From assembly GCA_963516475.1 (NCBI GenBank), contig CAUQBR010000002.1, positions 1 to 64,000 of the forward strand: a stretch of DNA of 64,000 nt, given 5' to 3'. Made by a program: the position numbers and the translations under genes. The DNA is from JABCPE02 sp963516475 (GTDB lineage: Bacteria; Bacteroidota; Bacteroidia; Flavobacteriales; Weeksellaceae). Of the stretch, positions 53,058 through 60,128 are shown one piece after another; the stretch's first letter is position 1, and each line of letters opens with the position of its first letter. A model generated the notes under the pieces. The model was not told the origin of the DNA and did not search any database. It saw only the letters and a program-made list of their open reading frames with translations.

Positions 53058-53327
53058 ATGAAGAATAAAGTAGAGAAAACCCAAAGGAGTCTTTTTGGCA
53101 AGATTGTAAAATATACTTTCATTGGATTTAATATTTTGATGTTAGTATGGTTTATAGGCGGTATGGCAAGTGCCTCAAAGGGTATAGAGAACGCTACCAC
53201 AGAGGCGGAACAAGCAGGTGCTACAATAGGGACAGGTTTGGGAGCAATATTTATTATTTTCATCTGGGTAGTAGGAGCAGTTATTCTTGGGATAATGACA
53301 CTTCTTACCAGAGCAAAAAGAAAATAA
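53058..53327 (+). CDS. Small two-helix membrane protein
   Basis: This 89-residue protein has two membrane helices (about 18-38 and 57-80), separated by an Ala/Glu/Thr-rich loop, and basic ends. No family is recognised. It closes the vanZ-DUF4352 operon, 4 bp after the previous stop. Confidence 0.55.
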   Translation: MKNKVEKTQRSLFGKIVKYTFIGFNILMLVWFIGGMASASKGIENATTEAEQAGATIGTGLGAIFIIFIWVVGAVILGIMTLLTRAKRK

Positions 53328-53340
53328 TTTTATAATTTCA

Positions 53341-53364
53341 AAAGTGAGCATTTCTGCTCACTTT
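53341..53364 (+). terminator. Terminator of the vanZ-like cassette
   Basis: A perfect stem AAAGTGAGCA / TGCTCACTTT with a 4-base loop is followed by a T-run. Confidence 0.85.
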
Positions 53365-53417
53365 TTTGTTAAATTAAAAACTAGGCTATTCTTTATATAA
53401 AATTTTAACAAATTTAA

Positions 53418-53425
53418 TATCTTTG
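53418..53425 (+). promoter_or_regulatory. -7 box abutting the start of the sce7726-like gene
   Basis: TATCTTTG, a full TAnnTTTG match, ends four bases before the ATG. A leaderless transcript is possible. The preceding terminator isolates the defence-like operon from the vanZ cassette. Confidence 0.5.
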
Positions 53426-53429
53426 CAGT

Positions 53430-54308
53430 ATGGAAAGTATCCAAAATTTAAGAATATTATCACAAATATTTTCTCCTAGTATGTTTGAAAAAATAATTAG
53501 GGGACAGGATACATTATCTTTTATAAAGAAAATAAATAAACATTTTCAGTCTCAAAAAATCAACCATACTAATCTCGAAATAATTAAAGTAGTATATAAA
53601 GCCTTACAGAAAGATTATCGATGTGAGTATATATACAAAAATAATTTATTACTTGATATTATAAAAAGATATCGTCTTGATAATACTTTAACGCTTAATG
53701 AGTTGAAAATAGGTTCCTCAAAAGCAGATTTGGTTATGCTTAATGGAATTATAAAAATATTTGAAATAAAAACTGAATTAGACGGATTTAGTAAATTATC
53801 AAAACAAATTTCTGATTATCAAAAATTTGCAGACGAGGTGTATGTCGTTACAGATGAAAAGTATGCACAAAAAATTAAAATAGAATACGCTAATACAAAT
53901 GTAGGCATTATTGTATTCAATAAAAACAATAAACTTATAGATGAAAAAAAAGCATCTAATAATGATGAAAATCTTGATTTTAAAACTATATTCAAGATTT
54001 TAAGGAAACAAGAATATTTAGATTTAGTAGAATCTGAATTCGGTTTTATTCCAGATGTTCCTAATACTAAAATATTTAGAGTTTGTTATGATATGCTATC
54101 TCAAAAAATGTCTGTAAAACAATTTCAAGAAAAAGTTTTACTGATATTAAAAAAGAGAAAATTACATAGTCCTAATCTTTTAATATCAAAGAAAACTCCA
54201 AAAGAATTAAGATATATATGTAATTCTTTAAATCTCAAAGAGAAAGAATACGAATATTTATATAGTTTTTTAGCCCAAAATAATAGTTTATGTATCAACC
54301 ATATATAA
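53430..54308 (+). CDS. sce7726 family protein (PD-(D/E)XK nuclease-like)
   Basis: This 292-residue protein carries a clear restriction-endonuclease-like core: Asp100 in KADLVMLNG, then Glu112-x-Lys114 in IFEIKTELD, and Gln126 in SKQISDYQKF, followed by the strand DEVYVVTDEKY. Helices flank it on both sides. I recognise it as the sce7726 family, named after a Sorangium gene, usually paired with a sce7725 gene. If the motif is active it would cut nucleic acid. It is the first gene of a three-gene operon and overlaps the next gene by 19 bp. No biological role is established to my knowledge. Confidence 0.75.
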   Translation: MESIQNLRILSQIFSPSMFEKIIRGQDTLSFIKKINKHFQSQKINHTNLEIIKVVYKALQKDYRCEYIYKNNLLLDIIKRYRLDNTLTLNELKIGSSKADLVMLNGIIKIFEIKTELDGFSKLSKQISDYQKFADEVYVVTDEKYAQKIKIEYANTNVGIIVFNKNNKLIDEKKASNNDENLDFKTIFKILRKQEYLDLVESEFGFIPDVPNTKIFRVCYDMLSQKMSVKQFQEKVLLILKKRKLHSPNLLISKKTPKELRYICNSLNLKEKEYEYLYSFLAQNNSLCINHI

Positions 54309-55231
54309 GAGGAAAGCAATTTGAATTGATAGGAATTAGAGAACTTATTCCTGATATTCTTACAAATAATAAGGATAAAATATCTCCTATAATTGAACCT
54401 GTGAAAGATTCTTCTACTTTAAAAACTACAATCAAAATTTTAGCAAATAATGGTATTAATTTCACACTCATTATAAACCCTCAGGTTGGGACATTTACGG
54501 ATACAAATAGAATATTGACTATACTAAATGAGAATACAGATAATTATACTAACTTTCAAATAGGAATTATTTTTCATAACAAAATTAATCATGAAACTCT
54601 TATTAGCTTTTTAAAAAACCATCATTTAACAAAAATCCCTTTAAGTATTATTCATAATACAATATTTGACAATATTAACAATGTTATAAATTTATATTTA
54701 AGAGAAGGATTTTCTATCAAATATAATGTAGTTAATCTTTCTTTAGCAAGCAGAAGATATTTTAGAAATTTTGAAAAAAATACTTGGATTGAATTAAATG
54801 ATTATTTCAATGCTCAATCCAAAAATTCCGATTATTTAAAAATAGAAGAAAGTAATTTTTCTGAGGAGCATCTATATTATCAAGATGAAGGCTTTATTGG
54901 GTTTTCTGATTATCTTTCCATAGGAGAAGAATATTCAGAAAGTGGTTTTTTACCTTTTGCCGTAGCAATTCACTTATCTTATAAAGACACATCAAATAGA
55001 ATAAAAATAAGACATTTTGTTTCAGACTCTAATGATGATAATTCAGATACTGGAGGAAAATTTGCAGAAGCATTAAAAAAACTAATAGATTGGTGTAATG
55101 AAACTCAATATGATTCTATTGCTATTCCTAAATTTAAAGATTATTATGAAAAAGGGCATTTTCCTGGATTAGGGACACTAAAAAAATTATCATTGATGAA
55201 CCATATTGATTTAGTTTCAAGACTGATTTAG
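54290..55231 (+). CDS. sce7725 family protein
   Basis: This 313-residue protein starts MYQPYIRGKQFELIGIREL and has ISPIIEPVK near residue 31, both typical of the sce7725/beta-family. The rest reads as an alternating alpha/beta protein, possibly a TIM-barrel-like or phage-beta-protein-like fold. No catalytic residue is assignable with confidence. It overlaps the sce7726-like gene by 19 bp and ends 1 bp before the RES gene, so the three proteins are very likely made together. Confidence 0.72.
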   Translation: MYQPYIRGKQFELIGIRELIPDILTNNKDKISPIIEPVKDSSTLKTTIKILANNGINFTLIINPQVGTFTDTNRILTILNENTDNYTNFQIGIIFHNKINHETLISFLKNHHLTKIPLSIIHNTIFDNINNVINLYLREGFSIKYNVVNLSLASRRYFRNFEKNTWIELNDYFNAQSKNSDYLKIEESNFSEEHLYYQDEGFIGFSDYLSIGEEYSESGFLPFAVAIHLSYKDTSNRIKIRHFVSDSNDDNSDTGGKFAEALKKLIDWCNETQYDSIAIPKFKDYYEKGHFPGLGTLKKLSLMNHIDLVSRLI

Positions 55232-55232
55232 A

Positions 55233-56297
55233 ATGAATTGTTGTATAAATTGCTTTGAGAGCAGTTATCTCAAAAGTATTATTGTAAATAGTAATAGTAT
55301 TCAAGGAGATTGTGATTATTGTAAATCACAAAATGTAGATATTTATAAGGCTTCTGAATTAAACCTTTTTTTCAGAAATATCATTGATTTATATAAAGAG
55401 GATACCCATAATGGTAAATCAATAGAAAAACAAATAATCTCTGATTTTCCTAAAAAAACATTTACAGAAACTCTTATTTCTTCTGGTAATATAAAATCTC
55501 TTTTACAAGAAATTATGAAAGATGATTTAGGTGAGTATAACAACATTTTAAACAACCCTGTTTCCTTAAAAATAGATTTATTAGGTGTAGAGGAGACTAT
55601 AATCAAACCTTTATCCCTTTCTTGGGATAATTTTTCTGATGAAATAAAAAAGAAAAATAGGTTTCATTTTGTAAGTGCATTGGATTTAGAAAAACTAAAA
55701 TCTTTATTTAAGCATTTTGAGAAAGAAATCACCAAAGGTAAAAAATTTTACAGAGCAAGGATTAACGGAAGTAAGAGTGTCTATAAAAAAGAAGATATGG
55801 GAAATCCACCCGCTCATTTGGCTAAAAGTGGAAGAGCAAATCCAGAAGGTATATCTTATTTATATTTGGCAGGGGATTTAGAAACAACACTTTATGAAGT
55901 AAGGGCTTCTTTATTCGATTATGTCTCTGTGGGAACATTTAAATTAGACGATAACATAAAAGTAGTGAATTTAAGTGAAGAGACCTATGATATATTTAGA
56001 CAAGCAGAATCAGAAACATTAGATGAATTAATCATTCATAAATCTTTCATTCGTAAATTAGAAGAGGAATTATCTAAACCTAGAAGAAGAAGTGATAGTG
56101 AGTTAGATTATCTCCCCACTCAATATCTATCAGAACTAATAAAATCAATGGGATGTGATGGTATTGAATTTAAAAGTTCCCTTAATAAAGAAGGATTGAA
56201 TCTTGTTATATTTAATCCAGAAAAATTTAGATGCATAGAGGTAAAATTGTATGATATAGAAAATATAAAATTAAGTCATACAGAAACTACACCTTAA
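55233..56297 (+). CDS. Zinc-ribbon/RES-domain protein
   Basis: This 354-residue protein has an N-terminal zinc ribbon (CINC at residues 4-7 and CDYC at 27-30), a middle helical region, and a C-terminal RES domain (about 165-335). The RES residues are visible: Arg174/Arg176 in FYRARING, Arg201 in GRANPEG, Glu222 in TTLYEVRAS and Ser315/316 in FKSSLNKEG. RES toxins such as MbcT consume NAD+, so growth arrest or abortive infection is a natural role. This long form with a zinc ribbon is known in defence-type loci, but its partner set here is unusual. It ends the three-gene operon. Confidence 0.8.
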   Translation: MNCCINCFESSYLKSIIVNSNSIQGDCDYCKSQNVDIYKASELNLFFRNIIDLYKEDTHNGKSIEKQIISDFPKKTFTETLISSGNIKSLLQEIMKDDLGEYNNILNNPVSLKIDLLGVEETIIKPLSLSWDNFSDEIKKKNRFHFVSALDLEKLKSLFKHFEKEITKGKKFYRARINGSKSVYKKEDMGNPPAHLAKSGRANPEGISYLYLAGDLETTLYEVRASLFDYVSVGTFKLDDNIKVVNLSEETYDIFRQAESETLDELIIHKSFIRKLEEELSKPRRRSDSELDYLPTQYLSELIKSMGCDGIEFKSSLNKEGLNLVIFNPEKFRCIEVKLYDIENIKLSHTETTP

Positions 56298-56317
56298 TAA
56301 ATTTTCATTAGAAATAT

Positions 56318-56352
56318 TTTCGTCCCAAATTTTTTATATATTTGGGACGAAA
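56318..56352 (+). promoter_or_regulatory. abiE operator: perfect 13-bp palindrome over the promoter
   Basis: TTTCGTCCCAAAT (56318-56330) and its exact complement (56340-56352) form an inverted repeat with a 9-base spacer. The right arm overlaps the -7 box TATATTTG (56337-56344), and the ATG follows at 56360. AbiEi antitoxins are known to repress their own promoters through inverted repeats. Confidence 0.75.
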
Positions 56353-56359
56353 TTTTGTT

Positions 56360-56965
56360 ATGAGACCAAAAATAGAAGAACATATTGCCGAAAAAATCAG
56401 TTCCTTTGAGGAGGGAATGATATTTTTTATTGATGATTTTTTGGATTTTGGTAGTTCAGAAAGCGTTAAAAAAGCTCTTTATCGGTTGGAAACCAAAGAC
56501 AAAATAAAACGCCTTTCTCACGGAATTTACTACAAGCCAAAATTTAGCAAAATTGTCGGAGAGCTACTCCCATCTGTGGAGGAAGTAGCCCAAGCTATCG
56601 CTCGGAGGGATAAAGCAAGGATTATACCTACAGGTGTTTATGCAGAGAATATTCTTGGATTGACTACCCAAGTGCCGATGAAATTAGTCTTTCTTACCGA
56701 TGGAGCTTCACGAGTAGTCAAAATTGATAATAAAACTATTCAATTCAAAACCTCTGTGCCGAAAAATCTTTCTACCAAAGGCAAAATTTCTACTTTGGTA
56801 ATCCAAGCCTTGAAAAATATTAAAAAGGAAAATATGAATGAAGCGATTATCCAACAAATTGAAAAACATTTAAAAAACGAGAACAAAGAAAATATTTTGC
56901 ATGATGCCAAACTTGCCCCAGAATGGATACGAAAAATAATGTTAAAATCTATTGAAAATGAATAA
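56360..56965 (+). CDS. AbiEi-type antitoxin (DUF6088 family)
   Basis: The start is taken at the ATG MRPKIEEHIAEK (201 residues); a TTG upstream falls inside the operator. It has an N-terminal winged helix (residues 1-60, with SVKKALYRLETKDKIKRLSHGIYYKPKF) and an AbiEi-like C-terminal domain (GVYAENILGLTTQVPMKLVFLTDGASR). It should repress its own operon and neutralise the toxin. It overlaps the toxin gene by 8 bases. Confidence 0.85.
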   Translation: MRPKIEEHIAEKISSFEEGMIFFIDDFLDFGSSESVKKALYRLETKDKIKRLSHGIYYKPKFSKIVGELLPSVEEVAQAIARRDKARIIPTGVYAENILGLTTQVPMKLVFLTDGASRVVKIDNKTIQFKTSVPKNLSTKGKISTLVIQALKNIKKENMNEAIIQQIEKHLKNENKENILHDAKLAPEWIRKIMLKSIENE

Positions 56966-57959
56966 TTGGTTTTCTTTTACTGATAACGAGAAATACGAAG
57001 TTATTCGTTATACCGCCGATAAAATGGGCTTTTCTGATGTAGTAATTGAGAAAGACTGGTGGGTTTGTATGGTGCTTCGGGCTGTTTTTCAATCCAAATA
57101 TCGTGAGCATATTGTGTTCAAGGGTGGGACATCACTCAGCAAGGCTTATAACATTATTGAACGATTTTCAGAAGATGTAGATTTGATTATTGACCGATAT
57201 TTTCTTGGCTTTGAAGATGCAACTTCTAAGACTCAAATCAAAAAATTAAGAAAAAATGCTGGAACATTCGTTATCAATGATTTCCGAAAAGAATTGATTT
57301 TGCAATTACAAAATTTAGGAATTTCGGATAAAACTTTCAGTATTGAATACAATGAAAATGTAGACGACACGAGCGACCCCAATCAGCTGGAATTGTATTA
57401 TCATTCAGTAGTTCCAAGTCAAAATCATATTCAGAAGAAAATCGTTATTGAAATGGGAGCAAGAGCTTTATCTGAACCCTCAGAAATACGAAAAATAAAC
57501 TCTTATATTGACCAAAATTTTAAAGATAGAGATTTTGCTTTTACTGATTTTGAGGTAAATGTAATCGTTCCGACTAAAACTTTTTTGGAGAAAATTTTTC
57601 TACTGCACGAAGAATTTACAAAACCCACCGAAAAAATCCGTTTTGATAAACTCAGTAGGCATTTATACGATTTGGAAAAGATAACGCACACAGCATACGC
57701 AGAAAATGCTCTAAACGATAATGAGCTGTTCCAAACCATTGTAGATTTTAGAAAATTAATGAATAATGTAAAGGGAATTTCTTTTGAAAACCATGAGAAA
57801 GGTAAAATTAATATCATTCCTCCTGATGAGGTCTTACATAAATGGGAAAATGATTACAAACTAATGCAACAGAACATGATTGTAGGAGACAGTTTATCAT
57901 TTTCAGAATTGATAGAGAAAATTAAAGTCTTGCAAAATAAGATAAATGGGAATACATAA
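56958..57959 (+). CDS. AbiEii-type nucleotidyltransferase toxin
   Basis: The start is taken at the ATG MNNWFSFTDN (333 residues). The DNA polymerase beta-like core is intact: VIEKDWWV near residue 29, FKGGTSLSKAY at 54-64 and SEDVDLII at 71-78 (Asp73, Asp75). AbiEii toxins transfer nucleotides to RNA and halt growth, giving phage abortive infection; the partner AbiEi restrains it by type IV action. It closes the element's defence region and its stop lies inside a terminator hairpin. Confidence 0.88.
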   Translation: MNNWFSFTDNEKYEVIRYTADKMGFSDVVIEKDWWVCMVLRAVFQSKYREHIVFKGGTSLSKAYNIIERFSEDVDLIIDRYFLGFEDATSKTQIKKLRKNAGTFVINDFRKELILQLQNLGISDKTFSIEYNENVDDTSDPNQLELYYHSVVPSQNHIQKKIVIEMGARALSEPSEIRKINSYIDQNFKDRDFAFTDFEVNVIVPTKTFLEKIFLLHEEFTKPTEKIRFDKLSRHLYDLEKITHTAYAENALNDNELFQTIVDFRKLMNNVKGISFENHEKGKINIIPPDEVLHKWENDYKLMQQNMIVGDSLSFSELIEKIKVLQNKINGNT

Positions 57960-57971
57960 GGTGTTCCCATT
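57945..57971 (+). terminator. Terminator at the end of abiEii
   Basis: AATGGGAA and TTCCCATT form an 8-bp stem with an 11-base loop, followed by TTTT. The left arm overlaps the last codons of the toxin gene. Confidence 0.65.
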
Positions 57972-58176
57972 TTTTATTGATACAGAATAAAAGTAATATT
58001 ATTTAAAATTTATAAGCTATCAAAAAATATTGTGGGGAAAAAGCGGGGAAAATCTATAAATAAAAACCAACAACAAATTGATTTTTATTTATTAGTAATT
58101 GGAATTGTGGAAACAGTTAATATTAGACAAAAGAAATAGATGGCTTTACATTATGATTGTTTTATTTATCTTAAAG
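57972..58176. other. Gene-free right end of the element
   Basis: No coding sequence is seen between the toxin stop and the tRNA. The stretch is AT-rich with a repeated GCGGGGAAAA-like motif near 58033-58050. It leads into the right GTCCCCT repeats and the replacement terminator. Confidence 0.4.
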
Positions 58177-58200
58177 CGTCCCCCTTACTGTCCCCTAAAA
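58177..58200. promoter_or_regulatory. Right pair of GTCCCC repeats (possible integrase arm sites)
   Basis: CGTCCCCC and TGTCCCCTAA lie 12-13 bp apart, in the same orientation and spacing as the pair at 46401-46424. The pair is 52 bp from the right repeat. Confidence 0.45.
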
Positions 58201-58205
58201 TAAAA

Positions 58206-58238
58206 AATCCCATATAACTTACTGGATTATAAGGGATT
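58206..58238 (-). terminator. Element-borne replacement terminator for tRNA-Ser
   Basis: A 12-bp stem with one mismatch (AATCCCTTATAA on the minus strand and its partner) and a 9-base loop is followed on the minus strand by a T-run. It lies 14 bases beyond the tRNA 3' end, inside the element. Confidence 0.65.
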
Positions 58239-58251
58239 GTAGTTTTACATA

Positions 58252-58264
58252 GCAGAAAGGAAGG
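58252..58264. repeat. attR: 13-bp repeat at the tRNA-Ser 3' end
   Basis: This is identical to 46268-46280. It comprises the last bases of the tRNA gene, so integration leaves the tRNA intact. Confidence 0.75.
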
Positions 58265-58339
58265 GATTCGAACCCTCGATACGGTTACCCGTATACCACC
58301 TTTCCAGGGTGGCCTCTTCAACCACTCGAGCACCTTTCT
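58253..58339 (-). tRNA. tRNA-Ser (anticodon GGA)
   Basis: This 87-base gene folds as a class II tRNA with an extra arm. The acceptor stem AGAAAGG pairs with CCTTTCT and the discriminator base is G; CCA is not encoded. The anticodon stem CCACC/GGTGG holds the loop CTGGAAA, giving GGA, which reads UCC/UCU. The T-loop reads GGTTCGAATCCC, as expected. It is the integration target of the neighbouring element. Confidence 0.95.
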
Positions 58340-58349
58340 ATTAATTTTG

Positions 58350-58378
58350 CAAATGTATAAAATAATTTTTAATTACAA
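58350..58378 (-). promoter_or_regulatory. Promoter of tRNA-Ser
   Basis: On the minus strand TTG at 58378-58376 and TACATTTG at 58357-58350 are 18 bases apart, with transcription start predicted just before the tRNA. It overlaps the ansA stop. Confidence 0.6.
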
Positions 58379-59388
58379 GACATCTCCCCTCTCAAATTTT
58401 TAGAAAACTGCTGGGAAAAACTTCCTGTATATTTAGAATTGTCTATCAGATGCATCGCCTTTGTCAAAGCACTTTCTATGGTAATATCTCCACCGCTGAT
58501 GGCATTGATTTTAGAAAAAACATTGCTGTTTTCATACTTTCCTAAACTCACTCCGCCCGATGGACATTGGCTTATCACCACGATATCTATATTCTTGCTG
58601 CGTATTTTCTGCAAAACTTCCAGTGTTTTGGCATCTCCGAAAATCGTTCCCGAACCGAAAACTTGGATAATCAAAACCTTTACAGCATCTATTTTTAGTA
58701 AATATTCCAAATCCATCCCTGGGAAAATCCTGCACAAATGCACGCTGGTACTCAGATGATAGTCCACAGAAAATTTTTCATCCTGCTGAGGGCGGAAGAG
58801 ATAACTTTCTTTAATGTTTAAAAAAACGCCAGACTTGCCCAAAATAGGATAATTAGGACTTTGGAAGGCATCAAAGTTTTCCGAACTGTATTTTATACTT
58901 CTATTTCCGCGCAGGAGCTGATGCTCAAAATACAAAGCCACTTCCTGAATAACTGCCTCACTTTCTTTATACAAACTCGCATAGTAAAGGCTTGTCAGCA
59001 GGTTTTCTTTGGCATCTGTGCGCAGATCTCCTATTGGCAACTGAGAACCTGTCAAAATCACGGGTTTGCGCAGTCCTTTCAGCATAAAACTCAGCGCCGA
59101 AGAGGTGTAAGCCATCGTATCTGTGCCGTGCAGAATAAGAAATCCATCGTATTTTTCGTAATTCACCTCTATCACTTCTGCTATCGCTCTCCATTTTTCA
59201 GGGCCGATGTCCGAGCTGTCCAATGGCAGTGAAAACGAATGAATGTAAGTATCGCAGTCCAGCAGTTTGATTTCAGGCAGTTTATCAAAAATCAAATCAA
59301 AATCAAAGGGTTTGAGACTTCCCGTGTTGTAGTCTTTTTCCATCCCGATGGTGCCGCCTGTGTAGATAATCAGAACTTTTCTTTTCAT
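58369..59388 (-). CDS. ansA: Type I (cytoplasmic) L-asparaginase
   Basis: This 339-residue enzyme hydrolyses asparagine to aspartate and ammonia. The two threonine-centred motifs are intact: TGGTIG at residues 10-15 and HGTDT at 87-91. There is no signal peptide, which supports the cytoplasmic type I form. Glutaminase side activity is possible. The next gene upstream on the same strand starts a short hypothetical protein. Confidence 0.92.
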   Translation of the reverse strand: MKRKVLIIYTGGTIGMEKDYNTGSLKPFDFDLIFDKLPEIKLLDCDTYIHSFSLPLDSSDIGPEKWRAIAEVIEVNYEKYDGFLILHGTDTMAYTSSALSFMLKGLRKPVILTGSQLPIGDLRTDAKENLLTSLYYASLYKESEAVIQEVALYFEHQLLRGNRSIKYSSENFDAFQSPNYPILGKSGVFLNIKESYLFRPQQDEKFSVDYHLSTSVHLCRIFPGMDLEYLLKIDAVKVLIIQVFGSGTIFGDAKTLEVLQKIRSKNIDIVVISQCPSGGVSLGKYENSNVFSKINAISGGDITIESALTKAMHLIDNSKYTGSFSQQFSKNLRGEMSCN

Positions 59389-59397
59389 GGGTTAAAT

Positions 59398-59715
59398 TTA
59401 GTCAAAAATAACAGAATTTAAATTCAAAACAAATTCCTCCAAATTCTTTTTCCACATTTTAGGATTATTTTTAGAAAAATACAGCGATACAGAGGGCTTT
59501 TCGGACAAGAAACAAGCATAACTCTTTTCCATTGGTAAAACTTTCAAATCATCCATTCCTTCAAAACCCAGAGTAACCGATTTATTCGGCTCATACAGAT
59601 GATTGATTACCCAGTATCCCGATATATCCAGTTCATTTCCTTCCAGCTCCTCTAAAACTTCCCAATTATGCTCGTTTAGTTTCTTTCTTAAATCTTCTAT
59701 ATGACTGTTTTTCAT
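59398..59715 (-). CDS. Small hypothetical protein between ansA and an ankyrin gene
   Basis: This 105-residue soluble protein has mixed charge and several aromatic residues (SGYWVINHLYEP, MWKKNLEEFV). It overlaps the upstream ankyrin gene by four bases (ATGA) and is likely co-translated with it. No family is recognised. Confidence 0.55.
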   Translation of the reverse strand: MKNSHIEDLRKKLNEHNWEVLEELEGNELDISGYWVINHLYEPNKSVTLGFEGMDDLKVLPMEKSYACFLSEKPSVSLYFSKNNPKMWKKNLEEFVLNLNSVIFD

Positions 59716-60092
59716 CTTTTTAGCAAACTCATTATCTCTTTGGATTTATTCTTATCGTGGTATTCTTCTGTGGCATAGTGTTTTGCATCATACCCAAAGT
59801 CATTTTTCACACTTATTTCAGCGCCATTTTCTAAAAGAATTTCAATGATATCAAGATTCCCATGAATACAGGCGTTTTGGATAGGAGTAAAATTCAGTTC
59901 TCCCTGCTTATTTACATTTGCTCCATTTTTTATCAGCAAAATAACATCTTCCTTAGACTGAGAATTAACCGCCAAGTTTAACAGCGTTTCCCCCATCGTG
60001 CCTAAATCATGGACGGAAGTAATGGGACTACAATCCAAAAAACTAGGAAAATTCTGATATTTCGAAAAAAGTTTTGTCAAAAATTCATCCAT
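59712..60092 (-). CDS. Ankyrin-repeat protein
   Basis: The start is taken at the ATG MDEFLTKLF (126 residues), three codons inside a TTG-started frame. It has about three ankyrin repeats, for example GETLLNLAVNSQSKEDVILLIKNGANVN and TPIQNACIHGNLDIIEILLENGAEI. Ankyrin proteins mediate protein contacts; here a partner could be the overlapping small protein or the neighbouring asparaginase. No signal peptide. Confidence 0.8.
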   Translation of the reverse strand: MDEFLTKLFSKYQNFPSFLDCSPITSVHDLGTMGETLLNLAVNSQSKEDVILLIKNGANVNKQGELNFTPIQNACIHGNLDIIEILLENGAEISVKNDFGYDAKHYATEEYHDKNKSKEIMSLLKR

Positions 60093-60128
60093 TTGCTCCA
60101 AACAGCTTTGATTTCATAAGTTTTTAGC

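Larger units (their letters stand above)
46268..58264. mobile_element. Integrated 12-kb element in tRNA-Ser(GGA) with defence cargo
   Basis: The element is bounded by 13-bp direct repeats, one of which is the 3' end of tRNA-Ser. It carries a tyrosine integrase next to the left repeat, an excisionase-like protein, a filamentous-phage-type replication protein, a serine recombinase and several accessory genes. All its genes run on the plus strand while the flanking genes run on the minus strand. It has no conjugation or phage structural genes, so it is either a satellite or a mobilisable element, or relies on rolling-circle replication from its own initiator. Cargo at the right half is a probable anti-phage region. 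Confidence 0.85.
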
